Shown: positions 48,038-56,768 of the stretch, in pieces
How positions within the stretch are numbered: the stretch's first letter is position 1
How the letters are laid out: every line of letters starts with the position of its first letter
Assembly: GCF_014205765.1 (NCBI RefSeq)
Contig: NZ_JACIIZ010000012.1
Span: 124,001 to 188,000 of the forward strand
DNA: 64,000 nucleotides
Source of the DNA: Nitrospirillum iridis
GTDB taxonomy: Bacteria; Pseudomonadota; Alphaproteobacteria; Azospirillales; Azospirillaceae
Reading direction: 5' to 3'
Position numbers and translations under genes: made by a program
The notes under the pieces: model-generated
Seen by the model: the letters and a program-made list of their open reading frames with translations, nothing else
Told to the model about the DNA's origin: nothing
The model's database searches: none

Positions 48038-49462
48038 ATGAGCCGTTTGCTGGGAAAGCGTTTAGTTGGAATGGGCGCGATGGCGCTGGCGGCGCTCACG
48101 CCCGCCTTGGCCTTCGCGCAGGACGCGGCGGCCCCCGTCGCCGAAGCCGCGGCGGCGGCGGCGGCGGCGGCACCGGCGGCCCCCACCATCAGCGGGGGCG
48201 ACACGGCGTGGATGCTGACGTCCACCGCCCTGGTGCTGATGATGACCATCCCCGGCCTGGCGCTGTTCTACGGCGGCATGGTGCGGAAGTTCAACGTGCT
48301 GGCCATGGTGATGCAGAGCTTCGCCATCACCTGCCTGGTGACCGTCCTCTGGGCGCTGGTCGGCTATAGCCTGTCCTTCACCGCCGCCAGTGACGCGGCG
48401 GATGCCAAGGAATTCATCGGCGGCTTCAGCCGCGTGCTGCTGGCGGGCATGGACCCGACCGGCACCCACGCCCTGGCCCCGACGATTCCGGAGCCGGTGT
48501 TCATGATGTACCAGATGACCTTCGCGATCATCACGCCGGCGCTGATCACCGGCGCCTTTGCCGATCGCATGAAGTTCTCGGCTATGCTGGTCTTCATCAC
48601 GCTGTGGTCACTGCTGGTCTACGCCCCGGTGGCGCACACCGTGTGGCATCCCAACGGCTTCATGGCCAAGCTGGGTGTGCTGGACTTCGCCGGCGGCACG
48701 GTGGTGCACATCAACGCCGGCATCGCCGGCCTGGTGGCCTGCCTGGTCATCGGCAAGCGCAAGGGCTACCCTAACGCCGACTTCAGCCCGCACAACCTGG
48801 TGCTGAGCCTCATCGGCGCCTCGCTCCTGTGGGTGGGCTGGTTCGGCTTCAACGCCGGCTCGGCCCTGACCGCCGGCCCGCGCGCCGGCATGGCGATGAC
48901 GGTGACCCAGGTGGCCACCGCCGCCGCCGCCCTGGCCTGGCTGTTCGTCGAGTGGGCCTTGAAGGGCAAGCCCTCCGTCCTGGGCATCATCTCCGGCGCC
49001 GTCGCCGGCCTGGTGGCCATCACCCCGGCCGCCGGCTTCGTCGACACCGTGGGCGCCTTCGCCATCGGCATCGCCGCCGGCGTCATCTGCTTCTTCACCG
49101 CCGTCTACATGAAGCGCGCCCTGGGCTATGACGACAGCCTGGACGCCTTCGGCGTGCATGGCATCGGCGGCATCGTCGGCGCCCTGCTGACCGGCGTCTT
49201 CGCCAAGATGGCCATCGGCAACAGCGAGGGTGCCTTCGCCGCGGCCCTGAAGGACGCGCCGGACACCAAGCTGGGCCTGATCGAAGGCAATGCCGGCCAG
49301 GTGCTGATCCAGTTGGAAGGTGTCGCCTTCACCGTCGTGTGGTGCGCCGTCATCACCTTCGTGCTGCTGAAGATCATCGACCTGGTGATCGGCCTGCGCG
49401 TGGATGAGGATATCGAGCGCGACGGCCTGGACATCGCCCTGCACGGCGAGTCCATCCACTGA
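48038..49462 (+). CDS. amtB: Ammonium transporter AmtB
   Basis: A 474-residue trimeric channel. A signal peptide (residues 1-26, ending AFA) and an Ala-rich linker encoded by a GCG repeat (48147-48170) precede eleven membrane helices. Family landmarks: FYGGMVRKFNVL, GGTVVHINAGIAGL (first pore His), FGVHGIGGIVGALLTG (second His) and the cytosolic tail RVDEDIERDGLDIALHGE. The ATG at 48038 is chosen for the GGGGAGCGGG ribosome site and clean signal peptide. Unusually there is no glnK gene directly upstream, so its PII partner must be elsewhere. Confidence 0.96.
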   Translation: MSRLLGKRLVGMGAMALAALTPALAFAQDAAAPVAEAAAAAAAAAPAAPTISGGDTAWMLTSTALVLMMTIPGLALFYGGMVRKFNVLAMVMQSFAITCLVTVLWALVGYSLSFTAASDAADAKEFIGGFSRVLLAGMDPTGTHALAPTIPEPVFMMYQMTFAIITPALITGAFADRMKFSAMLVFITLWSLLVYAPVAHTVWHPNGFMAKLGVLDFAGGTVVHINAGIAGLVACLVIGKRKGYPNADFSPHNLVLSLIGASLLWVGWFGFNAGSALTAGPRAGMAMTVTQVATAAAALAWLFVEWALKGKPSVLGIISGAVAGLVAITPAAGFVDTVGAFAIGIAAGVICFFTAVYMKRALGYDDSLDAFGVHGIGGIVGALLTGVFAKMAIGNSEGAFAAALKDAPDTKLGLIEGNAGQVLIQLEGVAFTVVWCAVITFVLLKIIDLVIGLRVDEDIERDGLDIALHGESIH

Positions 49463-49490
49463 AACACCGGGGCGGGGCAGCCCTGAACGG

Positions 49491-49530
49491 AAACCGCCGC
49501 CGGGGTCACCCCCGGCGGCGGTTTTCATTT
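49491..49530 (+). terminator. Intrinsic terminator of amtB
   Basis: A GC-rich perfect stem (AACCGCCGCCGGGG with its complement, 49492-49505 and 49510-49523) is followed by TTTCATTT. It lies 29 bases after the amtB stop and also shields the converging asparaginase gene. Confidence 0.85.
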
Positions 49531-49567
49531 GTACGCTACGAACGGTCTGCGCTTCAGCCGCCGTCGC

Positions 49568-50689
49568 TCACCCCGCCGCCACGGCGGTGGGGCGGATTTC
49601 GCCGACGGTGTCGCCCCTGCGGCTGGTGACGGGCGCCACCGCCAGGTGGGCGACGCCGTCCCATACCGTGTCGGGCAGCACGCCCAGGCGCTTCAGCACC
49701 GCCGCCATGGCGGGACCGGCGGCGCGGGGGGCTCCGTCCTCGATCTTCAGCGCGATGCCCAGCCCGTGTTCCGGCAGCACGGCGCAGCACACCCCCTCCG
49801 CCCCCGACTTCAGCAGCACGGCGGAGTTGGCGGCGCGCATGACCTCGGTATCGAAGTTGCCGGTGCCGCCCACCAGTTCCGGATGCGCCGCCCAGGCGCG
49901 GCGCAGGCGCATCACCGCCTCCGCCCGCCGGTCGGGCAGGCCGTCGGGGTCGGCCAAGCGGGCCATGCCCAGCGCCAGGGCGCCCAGGGGCAGGCCGATG
50001 GTGGGGATGGAGCAGCCGTCCACGCCCCAGGGCGCGCGGCTGAGATCCTGGCCCGTCACCTGTTCGATGACGCCCAGGATGCGCTGTTGCACCGGATGCT
50101 GGTAGCGGACGTAGCCGGCCAGCTTCTCCCCCTTGTGCTTGGCCACCGCCAGGAAGCCGGTGTGCTTGCCGGAGCAGTTGTTGTGCAGGGCGGTGGGCGT
50201 CCGTCCCGCCGCCAGCAGGCTTGCGGCCGTCGGCTCATGCGTCGGCAGATGGGCGCCGCATTCCAGATCGCCCGCCGACAGGCCCAGCCGGCCCAGCCAG
50301 GCAGCGACACGCTCGGTGTGCATGGCCTCCCCCTGGTGGGAGGCGCAGGCCAGCGCCAGTTCCTCATCCGTGACGGCGTAGGCGTCGGCCGCCCCGCTTT
50401 CGATCAGGGGAATGGCCTGCAAGGCCTTGTTGGAGGAGCGGGGATAGACCAGCCCGTCCATGTCACCCCAATGGGCCACCACGCGGGCGGCGGCGTCGAC
50501 CACCACGACCCGGCCGCGATGGCGCGATTCCACCATGGCCCCCCGCGTCACCTCCACCAGGATGGGCGCGTCGGAGCGGTCGGGGATGTCGATCTGGCGC
50601 ACGGTGGCCGCTGCCGCCGGCGCGTGGCCGCCGCAGCAGCCCCCCTCATGGTCATGGCCGTGGGTGTCATCATGGTCGTGGTCGTGCAT
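49568..50689 (-). CDS. Asparaginase II-type (Rhizobium etli AnsA/ReAV-like) with His-rich N-terminus
   Basis: A 373-residue serine-hydrolase-fold asparaginase, cytosolic. Family landmarks are VTRGAMVESRHRG, the Ser-Ser-x-Lys box YPRSSNKALQA, ACASHQGE, the CGAHLPTHEPTA region and NNCSGKHTGFLA, where the zinc-type Cys/Lys site of ReAV lies. It should release ammonium from asparagine, consistent with the neighbouring amtB. The first 22 residues, ending GGCCGGH, are rich in His and Asp (MHDHDHDDTHGHDHE) and look like an added metal-binding tail. It is divergent from the SpoU methyltransferase gene. Confidence 0.85.
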   Translation of the reverse strand: MHDHDHDDTHGHDHEGGCCGGHAPAAAATVRQIDIPDRSDAPILVEVTRGAMVESRHRGRVVVVDAAARVVAHWGDMDGLVYPRSSNKALQAIPLIESGAADAYAVTDEELALACASHQGEAMHTERVAAWLGRLGLSAGDLECGAHLPTHEPTAASLLAAGRTPTALHNNCSGKHTGFLAVAKHKGEKLAGYVRYQHPVQQRILGVIEQVTGQDLSRAPWGVDGCSIPTIGLPLGALALGMARLADPDGLPDRRAEAVMRLRRAWAAHPELVGGTGNFDTEVMRAANSAVLLKSGAEGVCCAVLPEHGLGIALKIEDGAPRAAGPAMAAVLKRLGVLPDTVWDGVAHLAVAPVTSRRGDTVGEIRPTAVAAG

Positions 50690-50817
50690 GGCCGGCCGCT
50701 CTGCCTTGGGGTTGGTCCGTCGCGCGGGTTCTCCCCCGGCCGGGGCATGACTGCAATCCTGAATCCCGGGGGGCTGGAACCTTGCCCAAGGGGCTTGCCT
50801 TGTGCAAGGTGCGCGAC

Positions 50818-51384
50818 ATGCGCGGATATTTCGCCCTGGGCGCCGAGGGGATCAGCAAGTCGGGCAACATCGGGACCATCATGCGCTCCGGCCATGCGTT
50901 CGGGGCGAGTTTTGTGTTCACCGTGAACGCGGCCCTGGACCTGGAAGAGGTCAACCGGGTGGACACATCCGGCGGCCAGGACCACGTCCCGCTCTACACC
51001 TATCCCAGCGTGTCGGCCATGGCCCTGCCCGAGGGCTGCACCCTGGTGGGCGTGGAACTGACGGATGACGCGGTGGACCTGCCCAGCTTCCGCCACCCGC
51101 TGCGGGCGGCCTATGTCCTGGGGCCGGAGCGCGGCAGTTTGTCGCCGGCCATGCAGGCGCGCTGCGAGCACATCATCAAGATCCCCATCAAGTTCTGCGT
51201 CAACGTGGCCGTGGCCGCCGCCATCGTCATGTACGACCGCATGATCTCGCTGGGCCGCTTCGCCGAGCGCCCGGTGCGGGCCGGCGGCCCCATCGCGCCC
51301 GCCCCGGCCCATGTCCACGGCCGCCAGAAGGTGCGCAACGTGGACAGCAAGCGCATGCGCCCCCTGCTAGGCGGTTGGGAATAA
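50818..51384 (+). CDS. TrmH/SpoU-family RNA methyltransferase
   Basis: A 188-residue SPOUT-fold enzyme, probably a 2'-O-ribose methyltransferase of tRNA or rRNA. Motif 1 is GNIGTIMRSGHAFGA, motif 2 AYVLGPERGSLSP and motif 3 KIPIKFCVNVAVAAAIVMYD. The ATG at 50818 (MRGYFALGAEGISKSGN) has an AAGGTG ribosome site seven bases away and matches family starts; a TTG at 50782 in the same frame is less likely. The target nucleotide is unknown. Confidence 0.88.
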   Translation: MRGYFALGAEGISKSGNIGTIMRSGHAFGASFVFTVNAALDLEEVNRVDTSGGQDHVPLYTYPSVSAMALPEGCTLVGVELTDDAVDLPSFRHPLRAAYVLGPERGSLSPAMQARCEHIIKIPIKFCVNVAVAAAIVMYDRMISLGRFAERPVRAGGPIAPAPAHVHGRQKVRNVDSKRMRPLLGGWE

Positions 51385-51561
51385 GCGCCCTGGCCGTCTG
51401 GGAATAAGAGCCGGTCTCGCCTATATTATCGGTCTCAAGTGGCTTACCCGCCGCCGCCTCCCCGCAACCCCGGTCGCGGGTTCCGGGGGGCTTTCGTTCG
51501 CGGTCGCGGATTCCTTCCCCGTTCGGCCCTCCCTGGGCCGGCATCAGAGGAGACCGACGCC

Positions 51562-51978
51562 ATGCCGACCCGCCTTTCCCCACCGCTGACCGCATCCGCC
51601 GCCCTGCTGGGGGCGGCCTTGTTCGCTATGCCCGCCGGCGCGCAGCAGACCACCACGGCCCAGCCCACGGCCACCACCCAATCGGTGTCCGTCCCCGCGC
51701 CGGGACCCCGCCGCGCCAATGGCGCCACCCAGCAGGAAGACATCATCATCACCCCCCGCATCTACCCCAACCCCGAGGAGGACGACGCCTTCCACCGGGC
51801 GGAGTACGAGCGGCTGAACGCCATCTACGGCAGGCCGGTGCCCCTGAACACCCGCGCCGACACCCTGATGGATGTTCCCCTGGGCAAGCTGCCGCAGGAT
51901 CGTTCCGCCCTGCGCGCCATCATCGCCGACCCCGACACCCCGCACCTGAGCCAGGTGGTGTCACCTGAATCCAAGTAG
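51562..51978 (+). CDS. Hypothetical exported protein
   Basis: A 138-residue protein with a signal peptide (LTASAALLGAALFAMPAGA, cleavage before QQ). The mature part is a Thr/Gln-rich low-complexity stretch, then IIITPRIYPNPEEDDAFHRAEYERLNAIYGRP and a polar tail. The start at 51562 follows an AGAGGAGA ribosome site. No family recognised. Confidence 0.65.
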   Translation: MPTRLSPPLTASAALLGAALFAMPAGAQQTTTAQPTATTQSVSVPAPGPRRANGATQQEDIIITPRIYPNPEEDDAFHRAEYERLNAIYGRPVPLNTRADTLMDVPLGKLPQDRSALRAIIADPDTPHLSQVVSPESK

Positions 51979-52012
51979 GTGCCCAGCGGGCGCTTGAGGT
52001 CCGGCGGAAACG

Positions 52013-52049
52013 CGAACGGCCCCGCCGGGATGCCGGGCGGGGCCGTTCG
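52013..52049. terminator. Bidirectional hairpin between converging genes
   Basis: A perfect 14-bp stem (CGAACGGCCCCGCC and its complement) with a nine-base loop lies between the stop codons of the exported protein and gpt. There is little U tract. Confidence 0.65.
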
Positions 52050-52072
52050 TCGTGGCGGAGGGCCGATGCGGA

Positions 52073-52558
52073 TCAGTCGTTGCGGATCTGCATGTAGGCG
52101 ATGGGGTTGAGGTCCCACGGGAAATGAATCCAGGTGTCCTGCGACACCTCGGTGATGAAGGTGTCCACCAGCGGCCGACCGGCCGGCTTGGCATAGATGG
52201 TGGCGAAATGCGCCTTGGGCATCATGTTGCGCACGATGGCGGCGGTCTTGCCGGTGTCCACCAGGTCGTCGACGATCAGCCAGCCTTCGCCATCACCTTC
52301 CACCGCCCCCGGCGGCTTCAGGTTCTGGGCGGTGCGCTGGTTCTGGTGGTCATAGCTGCTGATGCAGATGGTGTCGATCAGGCGGATGTTCAGTTCACGC
52401 GCCAGGATCGCGGCCGGCACCAGGCCGCCGCGGGTGATGGCGACGATGCCCTTCCACGGCCCCTTGTCGCTGATGCGCCAGGCGAGCGCCTTGGCATGAC
52501 GGTGCAGCTCTTCCCAGGTGACGGGGAAGTTCTTGGCGGTATCGGCGTGCTTGGTCAT
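52073..52558 (-). CDS. gpt: Xanthine-guanine phosphoribosyltransferase
   Basis: A 161-residue purine-salvage enzyme. It shows [36 protein letters not shown], the PRPP loop [14 protein letters not shown] near residue 93 and the base-binding WIHFPWDLN. The ATG at 52558 gives family length; an upstream in-frame extension is not conserved. Monocistronic. Confidence 0.95.
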   Translation of the reverse strand: MTKHADTAKNFPVTWEELHRHAKALAWRISDKGPWKGIVAITRGGLVPAAILARELNIRLIDTICISSYDHQNQRTAQNLKPPGAVEGDGEGWLIVDDLVDTGKTAAIVRNMMPKAHFATIYAKPAGRPLVDTFITEVSQDTWIHFPWDLNPIAYMQIRND

Positions 52559-52802
52559 GGGGGCGGCGCTCCGCAAAACAGTCAAAAAATTCACACAACG
52601 GCAGGATTTGGTAGATAGCCCATCCCCGCCCCCTGGACAATGCATCGCGACGCACCGCCGCTTCGCCCGCCGTGCGGGGCCGGATCGGGGCCGGATCGGG
52701 GGGCGAAAAGAAATCGTGGGGGGATGAAAAAAGCTGTTGCATCCCCCCCGATCATCCTCTACAAGCACCCACCTCACCGGCCGACACCGGCGAGACGAAA
52801 AA

Positions 52803-52879
52803 GCGCCCGTAGCTCAATTGGATAGAGCACCAGACTACGAATCTGGGGGTTGGAGGTTCGAGTCCTTCCGGGCGCGCCA
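52803..52879 (+). tRNA. tRNA-Arg (anticodon ACG)
   Basis: A 77-base cloverleaf. The acceptor stem is GCGCCCG/CGGGCGC with encoded CCA at 52877-52879, a D-arm AGCTCAATTGGATAGAGC, anticodon stem CCAGA/TCTGG with ACG at 52837-52839 and TTCGAGT in the T-arm. In bacteria the A34 is normally deaminated to inosine to read CGU, CGC and CGA codons. Confidence 0.97.
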
Positions 52880-52983
52880 TTCGCTTCAAGTGACAGGCGA
52901 ATAGATAGGTTAGGCCGTTGAATTGATCCGGCGCTCTCCTTTCTAAAAATACTCTCCTATACATCCTTCATGTCAGTCTGGCC

Positions 52984-53733
52984 TCACAGCGTGCTCATGC
53001 CGCCGTCGATGATCAGTTCGCTGCCCACCGTGTAGCGCGACTCGTCCGAGGCCAGGAACACCACATACTTGGCGACCTCCACCGGCTCGCCGAAGCGGCC
53101 GGCCGGGATTTGCGCCAGGATGCCGGCGGCCATGGCGTCCATGTCGGCCGGGGCCAGGCCCAGCTTGCCGTAGAGCGGGGTGGCGATGGGGCCCGGGCTG
53201 ACGGCGTTCACCCGCACGCCTCGGCCAATCAGTTCACCCGACAGCGTGCGTGCCATGGAGATCAGCGCGGCCTTGGTGGCGGCGTAGACGCTGGAATTGG
53301 GCATGCCGATGTGGGCGTTGATCGAGGTGTTCAGGATGATGGACGCCGGATTGGCCAGGAGCGGCAGCAGGGCCTGGACCAGGAAGTAGGGTCCCTTCAC
53401 GTTCACGGCGAAGGAGCGGTCGAAGCCGGCCTCGTCCCATGCCTCCACCGGGCGGAAATCAGCCACGCCGGCGTTGATGAAGACGGCGTCCAGCGCACCG
53501 AAGGCCTGTGCCACCTGCTCCGCGATGGCCCTCTGACCGGCCACGTCGCCGGCGTCGGCCTGGATGACCAGGGCGTTCGGCCCCAACGCCTCACGCGCCT
53601 GGGCCACGCTGGCGGCACTGCTGCCGGTGACGGCCACCCGGGCGCCCTCGGCAATGAACTGGCGGGCCGTCTCCAGGCCGATGCCACTGGTGCCGCCGGT
53701 GATCAGGGCGGTCTTGTTCGCTAAACGGGCCAT
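52984..53733 (-). CDS. Short-chain dehydrogenase/reductase (classical SDR)
   Basis: A 249-residue NAD(P)-dependent oxidoreductase. It has the cofactor loop TGGTSGIG near residue 12, INAGVADF near 86, the catalytic Ser/Tyr/Lys in NTSINAHIGM and SSVYAATKAAL, and VSPGPIATP. The basic/acidic pattern after the second strand (VTGSSAAS) does not settle NAD versus NADP. The substrate is unknown. Two inverted repeats in its upstream region suggest regulation by a repressor not encoded next to it. Confidence 0.92.
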   Translation of the reverse strand: MARLANKTALITGGTSGIGLETARQFIAEGARVAVTGSSAASVAQAREALGPNALVIQADAGDVAGQRAIAEQVAQAFGALDAVFINAGVADFRPVEAWDEAGFDRSFAVNVKGPYFLVQALLPLLANPASIILNTSINAHIGMPNSSVYAATKAALISMARTLSGELIGRGVRVNAVSPGPIATPLYGKLGLAPADMDAMAAGILAQIPAGRFGEPVEVAKYVVFLASDESRYTVGSELIIDGGMSTL

Positions 53734-53799
53734 GATGCGTATCCTTGTCCTTGAAGGGGCCTTCGCGTCATCGCCGGCCCGACACCCTTAGGAATACGC

Positions 53800-53860
53800 T
53801 TCACTCCTTGCGTGAAAAATGGCCATGACCTGGTGATATCGTTCCGATTTTATGAACGAT
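53800..53860 (-). promoter_or_regulatory. Two inverted repeats upstream of the SDR gene
   Basis: TTCAC-N7-GTGAA at 53800-53816, and ATCGTTC-N9-GAACGAT at 53838-53860. Both lie in the 187-base gap before the SDR gene and fit the form of dimeric repressor sites. No cognate regulator is adjacent. Confidence 0.45.
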
Positions 53861-53920
53861 CATTTTCCGACGCACGGGGAGCGGGCGGGCGTCGGCGGCG
53901 CCCTCCCGTCGAAACGCGGG

Positions 53921-54691
53921 TCAGGCCGCCGCCGCGACCGCCACCGGTGCCCAGGCGAAGTCCGGATAGAACGCCGCCATCAGCCGGTCGGTGTAGGCCA
54001 GCAGGTTGAGGTAGCACAGCACACGGCGGCGCAGGTCCGTGTCAAAATAGGGCGTCAGCAGGCCGGCCAGCATGCCCAGCGCCGTGGCGTCCACGGCACT
54101 GGGCCGGTCGCCCATGAAATAGGGCTGATCCCCCAGCAGGACCGACAGGGCGGATAGTGAGCGGTCGCACAGGCCGGTCACCTCATCGGCCGTGTGACGG
54201 GCGGGGCCGGCGGCGCGGACGTTCTGCGTCACCCGCTCCAGCACCGTCCGGCGCAGCTCTTCCCGCATCGCCTCGGGCACGCGGTTGAAGAACTGGGCGG
54301 GCCCCTTCTCAAAATTCTCCGGGATCAACCAGCGACCGTAGACCAGGGTCCAGTACAGCTGGTTTTCCAGCAGGCGCTCGATCGCCCAGGCCTCCGCCCG
54401 CTGGCGCGGGGTAAGGCCGGCGTCGAGGTCCACCCCATAGGTTTTTTCGATATGGGCGCGGATGAAGGTGCTGTCCCCCACCCGCAGGCCGTCGTCCTCA
54501 ATGAAGGGGATCTGGCCCTTGGGTCCCTGGTCGGGCATGGCCTGCGTCTTCACATAGGGCAGGCCCGCCATCTTCAGCTGCACCTCCGCCTTGATGACGA
54601 AGGGGCTGGCATCGGGCAGACCGAACAGGGCGCCACCACCATACAGGGTGATGGGCTGGGCGGGCACGGGGGCGGGCTGGGCGACGGTCAT
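53921..54691 (-). CDS. Glutathione S-transferase family protein (metaxin/FAX-like)
   Basis: 256 residues. The N-terminal thioredoxin-like domain (ITLYGGGALFGLPDASPFVIKAEVQLKMAG, then KGQIPFIEDDGLRVGDSTFI) is followed by an all-helical domain ending with YFMGDRPSAVDATALGMLAGLL, the GST C-terminal N-capping region. No classical catalytic Cys or Ser is obvious. The substrate is unknown. It is divergent from a WYL-type regulator, which probably controls it. Confidence 0.85.
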   Translation of the reverse strand: MTVAQPAPVPAQPITLYGGGALFGLPDASPFVIKAEVQLKMAGLPYVKTQAMPDQGPKGQIPFIEDDGLRVGDSTFIRAHIEKTYGVDLDAGLTPRQRAEAWAIERLLENQLYWTLVYGRWLIPENFEKGPAQFFNRVPEAMREELRRTVLERVTQNVRAAGPARHTADEVTGLCDRSLSALSVLLGDQPYFMGDRPSAVDATALGMLAGLLTPYFDTDLRRRVLCYLNLLAYTDRLMAAFYPDFAWAPVAVAAAA

Positions 54692-54705
54692 GGCGGGGTT
54701 CCTTT

Positions 54706-54761
54706 ATCTTCCGGCGGGCATCTTCCGGCGGGCCAGCGGGGGCGGGCCAGCGGGGGCGGGC
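54706..54761. repeat. Four 14-bp tandem units in the GST/WYL promoter region
   Basis: ATCTTCCGGCGGGC occurs twice in direct succession (54706-54733), followed by CAGCGGGGGCGGGC twice (54734-54761). All four units end with GGCGGGC. They lie 15 bases upstream of the GST start codon. Confidence 0.85.
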
Positions 54762-54834
54762 TTGTCGATGCCCCCGTTCTACTGCCATCCTGCTGCCAAC
54801 ATGCTGTCAGCAGCGTTGAGCCAGGGTCCTCCGC

Positions 54835-55578
54835 ATGAGACGCGCCGACCGCCTTTTCCAGATCATCCAGATCCTGCGCCGCAGCCGGGGCCCCCTGACG
54901 GCCGACGCCATCGCCGCCGAGTTGGAGACATCCAGGCGCACGGTCTATCGCGACATCGCCGACCTGATGGCCCAGCGCGTCCCCATCCGGGGAGAGGCCG
55001 GCATCGGCTATGTGCTGGAGGATGGTTACGACCTGCCGCCGCTGATGCTGACACCCGATGAGATCGAGGCCGCGGTGCTGGGCGCGCAATGGGTGGCGGC
55101 ACAGGGGGAGGCGACGCTGGCCCGCGCGGCGCAGGATCTGATCGCCAAGATCGCGGCGGCCGTGCCGGAACGCCTGCGCCCCTACGTGCTGGAACCGGCG
55201 GCCCGCACGCCGCCGCACAACGACGCGCCCACCGACCGCTTGGATGTCGCCCGGACCCGGGCCTGGATCCATGCCGGGCGCAAGATGACGCTGCGCTACG
55301 CCGACGAGGGCGGGCGGGAAAGCCGGCGCACCGTCTGGCCGGTGGCGGTGGCCTATCTGCAAACGGTGCGGCTGCTGGTGGCGTGGTGCGAACTGCGCCA
55401 GGACTTCCGCCATTTCCGCACCGACCGGGTGGTCGAGGCGACCTTCCTGGACGAGCGCTATCCCGAACGACCGGCGACCCTGCGCAGCCGCTGGCTGCAT
55501 GGGCTGGAAGCGCATATCCGGCTACGGCGGGCCGAAAGGGCCGCCGCAGCGATCAGGGCAATCGATCCAGCAGGCTGA
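54835..55578 (+). CDS. YafY-type transcriptional regulator (HTH_11 + WYL domain)
   Basis: 247 residues. An N-terminal winged helix (RADRLFQIIQILRRS, LTADAIAAELETSRRTVYRDIADL) is followed by a WYL ligand-binding domain (about 130-225: MTLRYADEGGRESRRTVWPVAV, then CELRQDFRHFRTDRV). Members bind small ligands or nucleic acids and often regulate the divergent neighbour, here the GST gene. Its 3' end overlaps the converging methyltransferase gene by 26 bases. Confidence 0.92.
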   Translation: MRRADRLFQIIQILRRSRGPLTADAIAAELETSRRTVYRDIADLMAQRVPIRGEAGIGYVLEDGYDLPPLMLTPDEIEAAVLGAQWVAAQGEATLARAAQDLIAKIAAAVPERLRPYVLEPAARTPPHNDAPTDRLDVARTRAWIHAGRKMTLRYADEGGRESRRTVWPVAVAYLQTVRLLVAWCELRQDFRHFRTDRVVEATFLDERYPERPATLRSRWLHGLEAHIRLRRAERAAAAIRAIDPAG

Positions 55579-56338
55579 CCAGATAGAAGGGCCGGCGGCT
55601 TTCCCGCACCTGATGGAAGCGCGGCGACCAGGTGAAGGCGTCGTGGATGCGCCGCGATAGCCGCGAGTCGGGATCGGCCGCGAAGAAATAGTGGTTGGCC
55701 AGCAGGCAGACGCCCCCAGGGGCCAGCAGATCGGCCACCCGCGCCGCCACCCCCTTCAGCGTGGCCGGGGTGAGGGGCGGCGGCAGGTAGTAGAGCGTGT
55801 CCGCGATGACCACCAGGTCGAACTGACCATCCAGCTCGCGTGGCAAATCCAGCACGTCGCCCTGGCGGAAGCTGACATTGCCATGGGCGGCCGACCGTAT
55901 GGCGGCACGGTCCACGGCCGCCTGGGCGATGTCCATCCCCACCACGGCGTCCGCACGGGCGGCCAGCCGGGTGCTGAGCAGCCCCAGTCCACACCCCAGG
56001 TCCAGCGCCCTTGAGAAGCGGCGGCCAGCCGGCAGGCAATCGACGATACGGTCGTACTTCCATCCCTGGTAGCGATAGCGGTCGCTGCCCGAGGCCCAGG
56101 GATCGTCAAAGCGGCCATAGGCGTTCTCAAACGCCGCGCGCTGCCCAACCTCCCCCCGCCAGCGGCCGATGGCGCCATCGGTCTTGGCGCTGCGCAGGAA
56201 CAGGCCGATGTCGGCGGGCGCCATGAAGCGGGCGCGGCGCCAGCGGGCCCGCAGCCCGCGATCCAGGGGCTGGGCGTCGGCGGACGGCAGTTCAACCTCG
56301 GACACGGCACCGCCAGCGGTGTCGGGAAAAGCCACCAT
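55553..56338 (-). CDS. NodS-like SAM-dependent methyltransferase
   Basis: 261 residues. After a variable N-terminus comes the NodS-type entry FENAYGRFDDPWASGSDRYRYQGWKYDRIVD. Then the SAM-binding loop ALDLGCGLGLLSTRLA near residue 115, VVGMDIAQAAVDRA, the FDLVVIADTLYYLP post-motif and a C-terminal helix. Rhizobial NodS methylates chitooligosaccharide Nod factors; no nod genes are here, so the substrate is unknown. The ATG at 56338 follows a TTGGAGAAA ribosome site; the longer frame is unlikely. Confidence 0.82.
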   Translation of the reverse strand: MVAFPDTAGGAVSEVELPSADAQPLDRGLRARWRRARFMAPADIGLFLRSAKTDGAIGRWRGEVGQRAAFENAYGRFDDPWASGSDRYRYQGWKYDRIVDCLPAGRRFSRALDLGCGLGLLSTRLAARADAVVGMDIAQAAVDRAAIRSAAHGNVSFRQGDVLDLPRELDGQFDLVVIADTLYYLPPPLTPATLKGVAARVADLLAPGGVCLLANHYFFAADPDSRLSRRIHDAFTWSPRFHQVRESRRPFYLVSLLDRLP

Positions 56339-56768
56339 GGTCGTTTCTCCAAGGCGGCCAGAGGAAAAACCGGGCGCCACGTTAAACGGAAGGGCCGGGA
56401 AAGACGGCCCGAATGACGTTCCTGAAAACCCAAGCGAGCGAGATCTTGGGGATGGGCATGGACGGCGATACCGCTGGCCATCGCCCGCCGGCGGATACCC
56501 CCGTTCTACATATATATGCAAAAAGGCATGCTTTCCCGAACTAATCAATAGCGCACACCTATCGCGGCCAATTGTCACGGAAGGGGATTGGAAAAATACA
56601 AATATCCGATAGGTTTTATTGCGCCGCAAAATGCGCTCATCCCCTTGTTCTATTTATATATATTGGATGTCGTCTCTGGAGTTTTTTGGCTTCCGCGCAG
56701 GCAAGGCGGCAACCCATGTTCCCGAAGGCGGGCCGGAAGATGACGCCCGGCACAAGATGGACACAGGC
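56339..56768. other. AT-rich intergenic region
   Basis: No gene is supported. Positions 56500-56690 are unusually AT-rich, with runs such as CTATTTATATATATT and a CATATATATGC stretch. ACCTATCG (56557-56564) and CGATAGGT (56607-56614) form an exact 8-bp inverted repeat 42 bases apart. It may hold the promoter of the methyltransferase gene or mark an insertion boundary. Confidence 0.45.

Noticed and set aside
52803..52990. Phage or island attachment site at the tRNA-Arg 3' end
   Set aside because: No integrase gene and no repeat of the tRNA end were seen nearby.
55553..56338. True nodulation gene nodS
   Set aside because: Only the methyltransferase fold and entry motif match; there are no nodABC or nod-box sequences.
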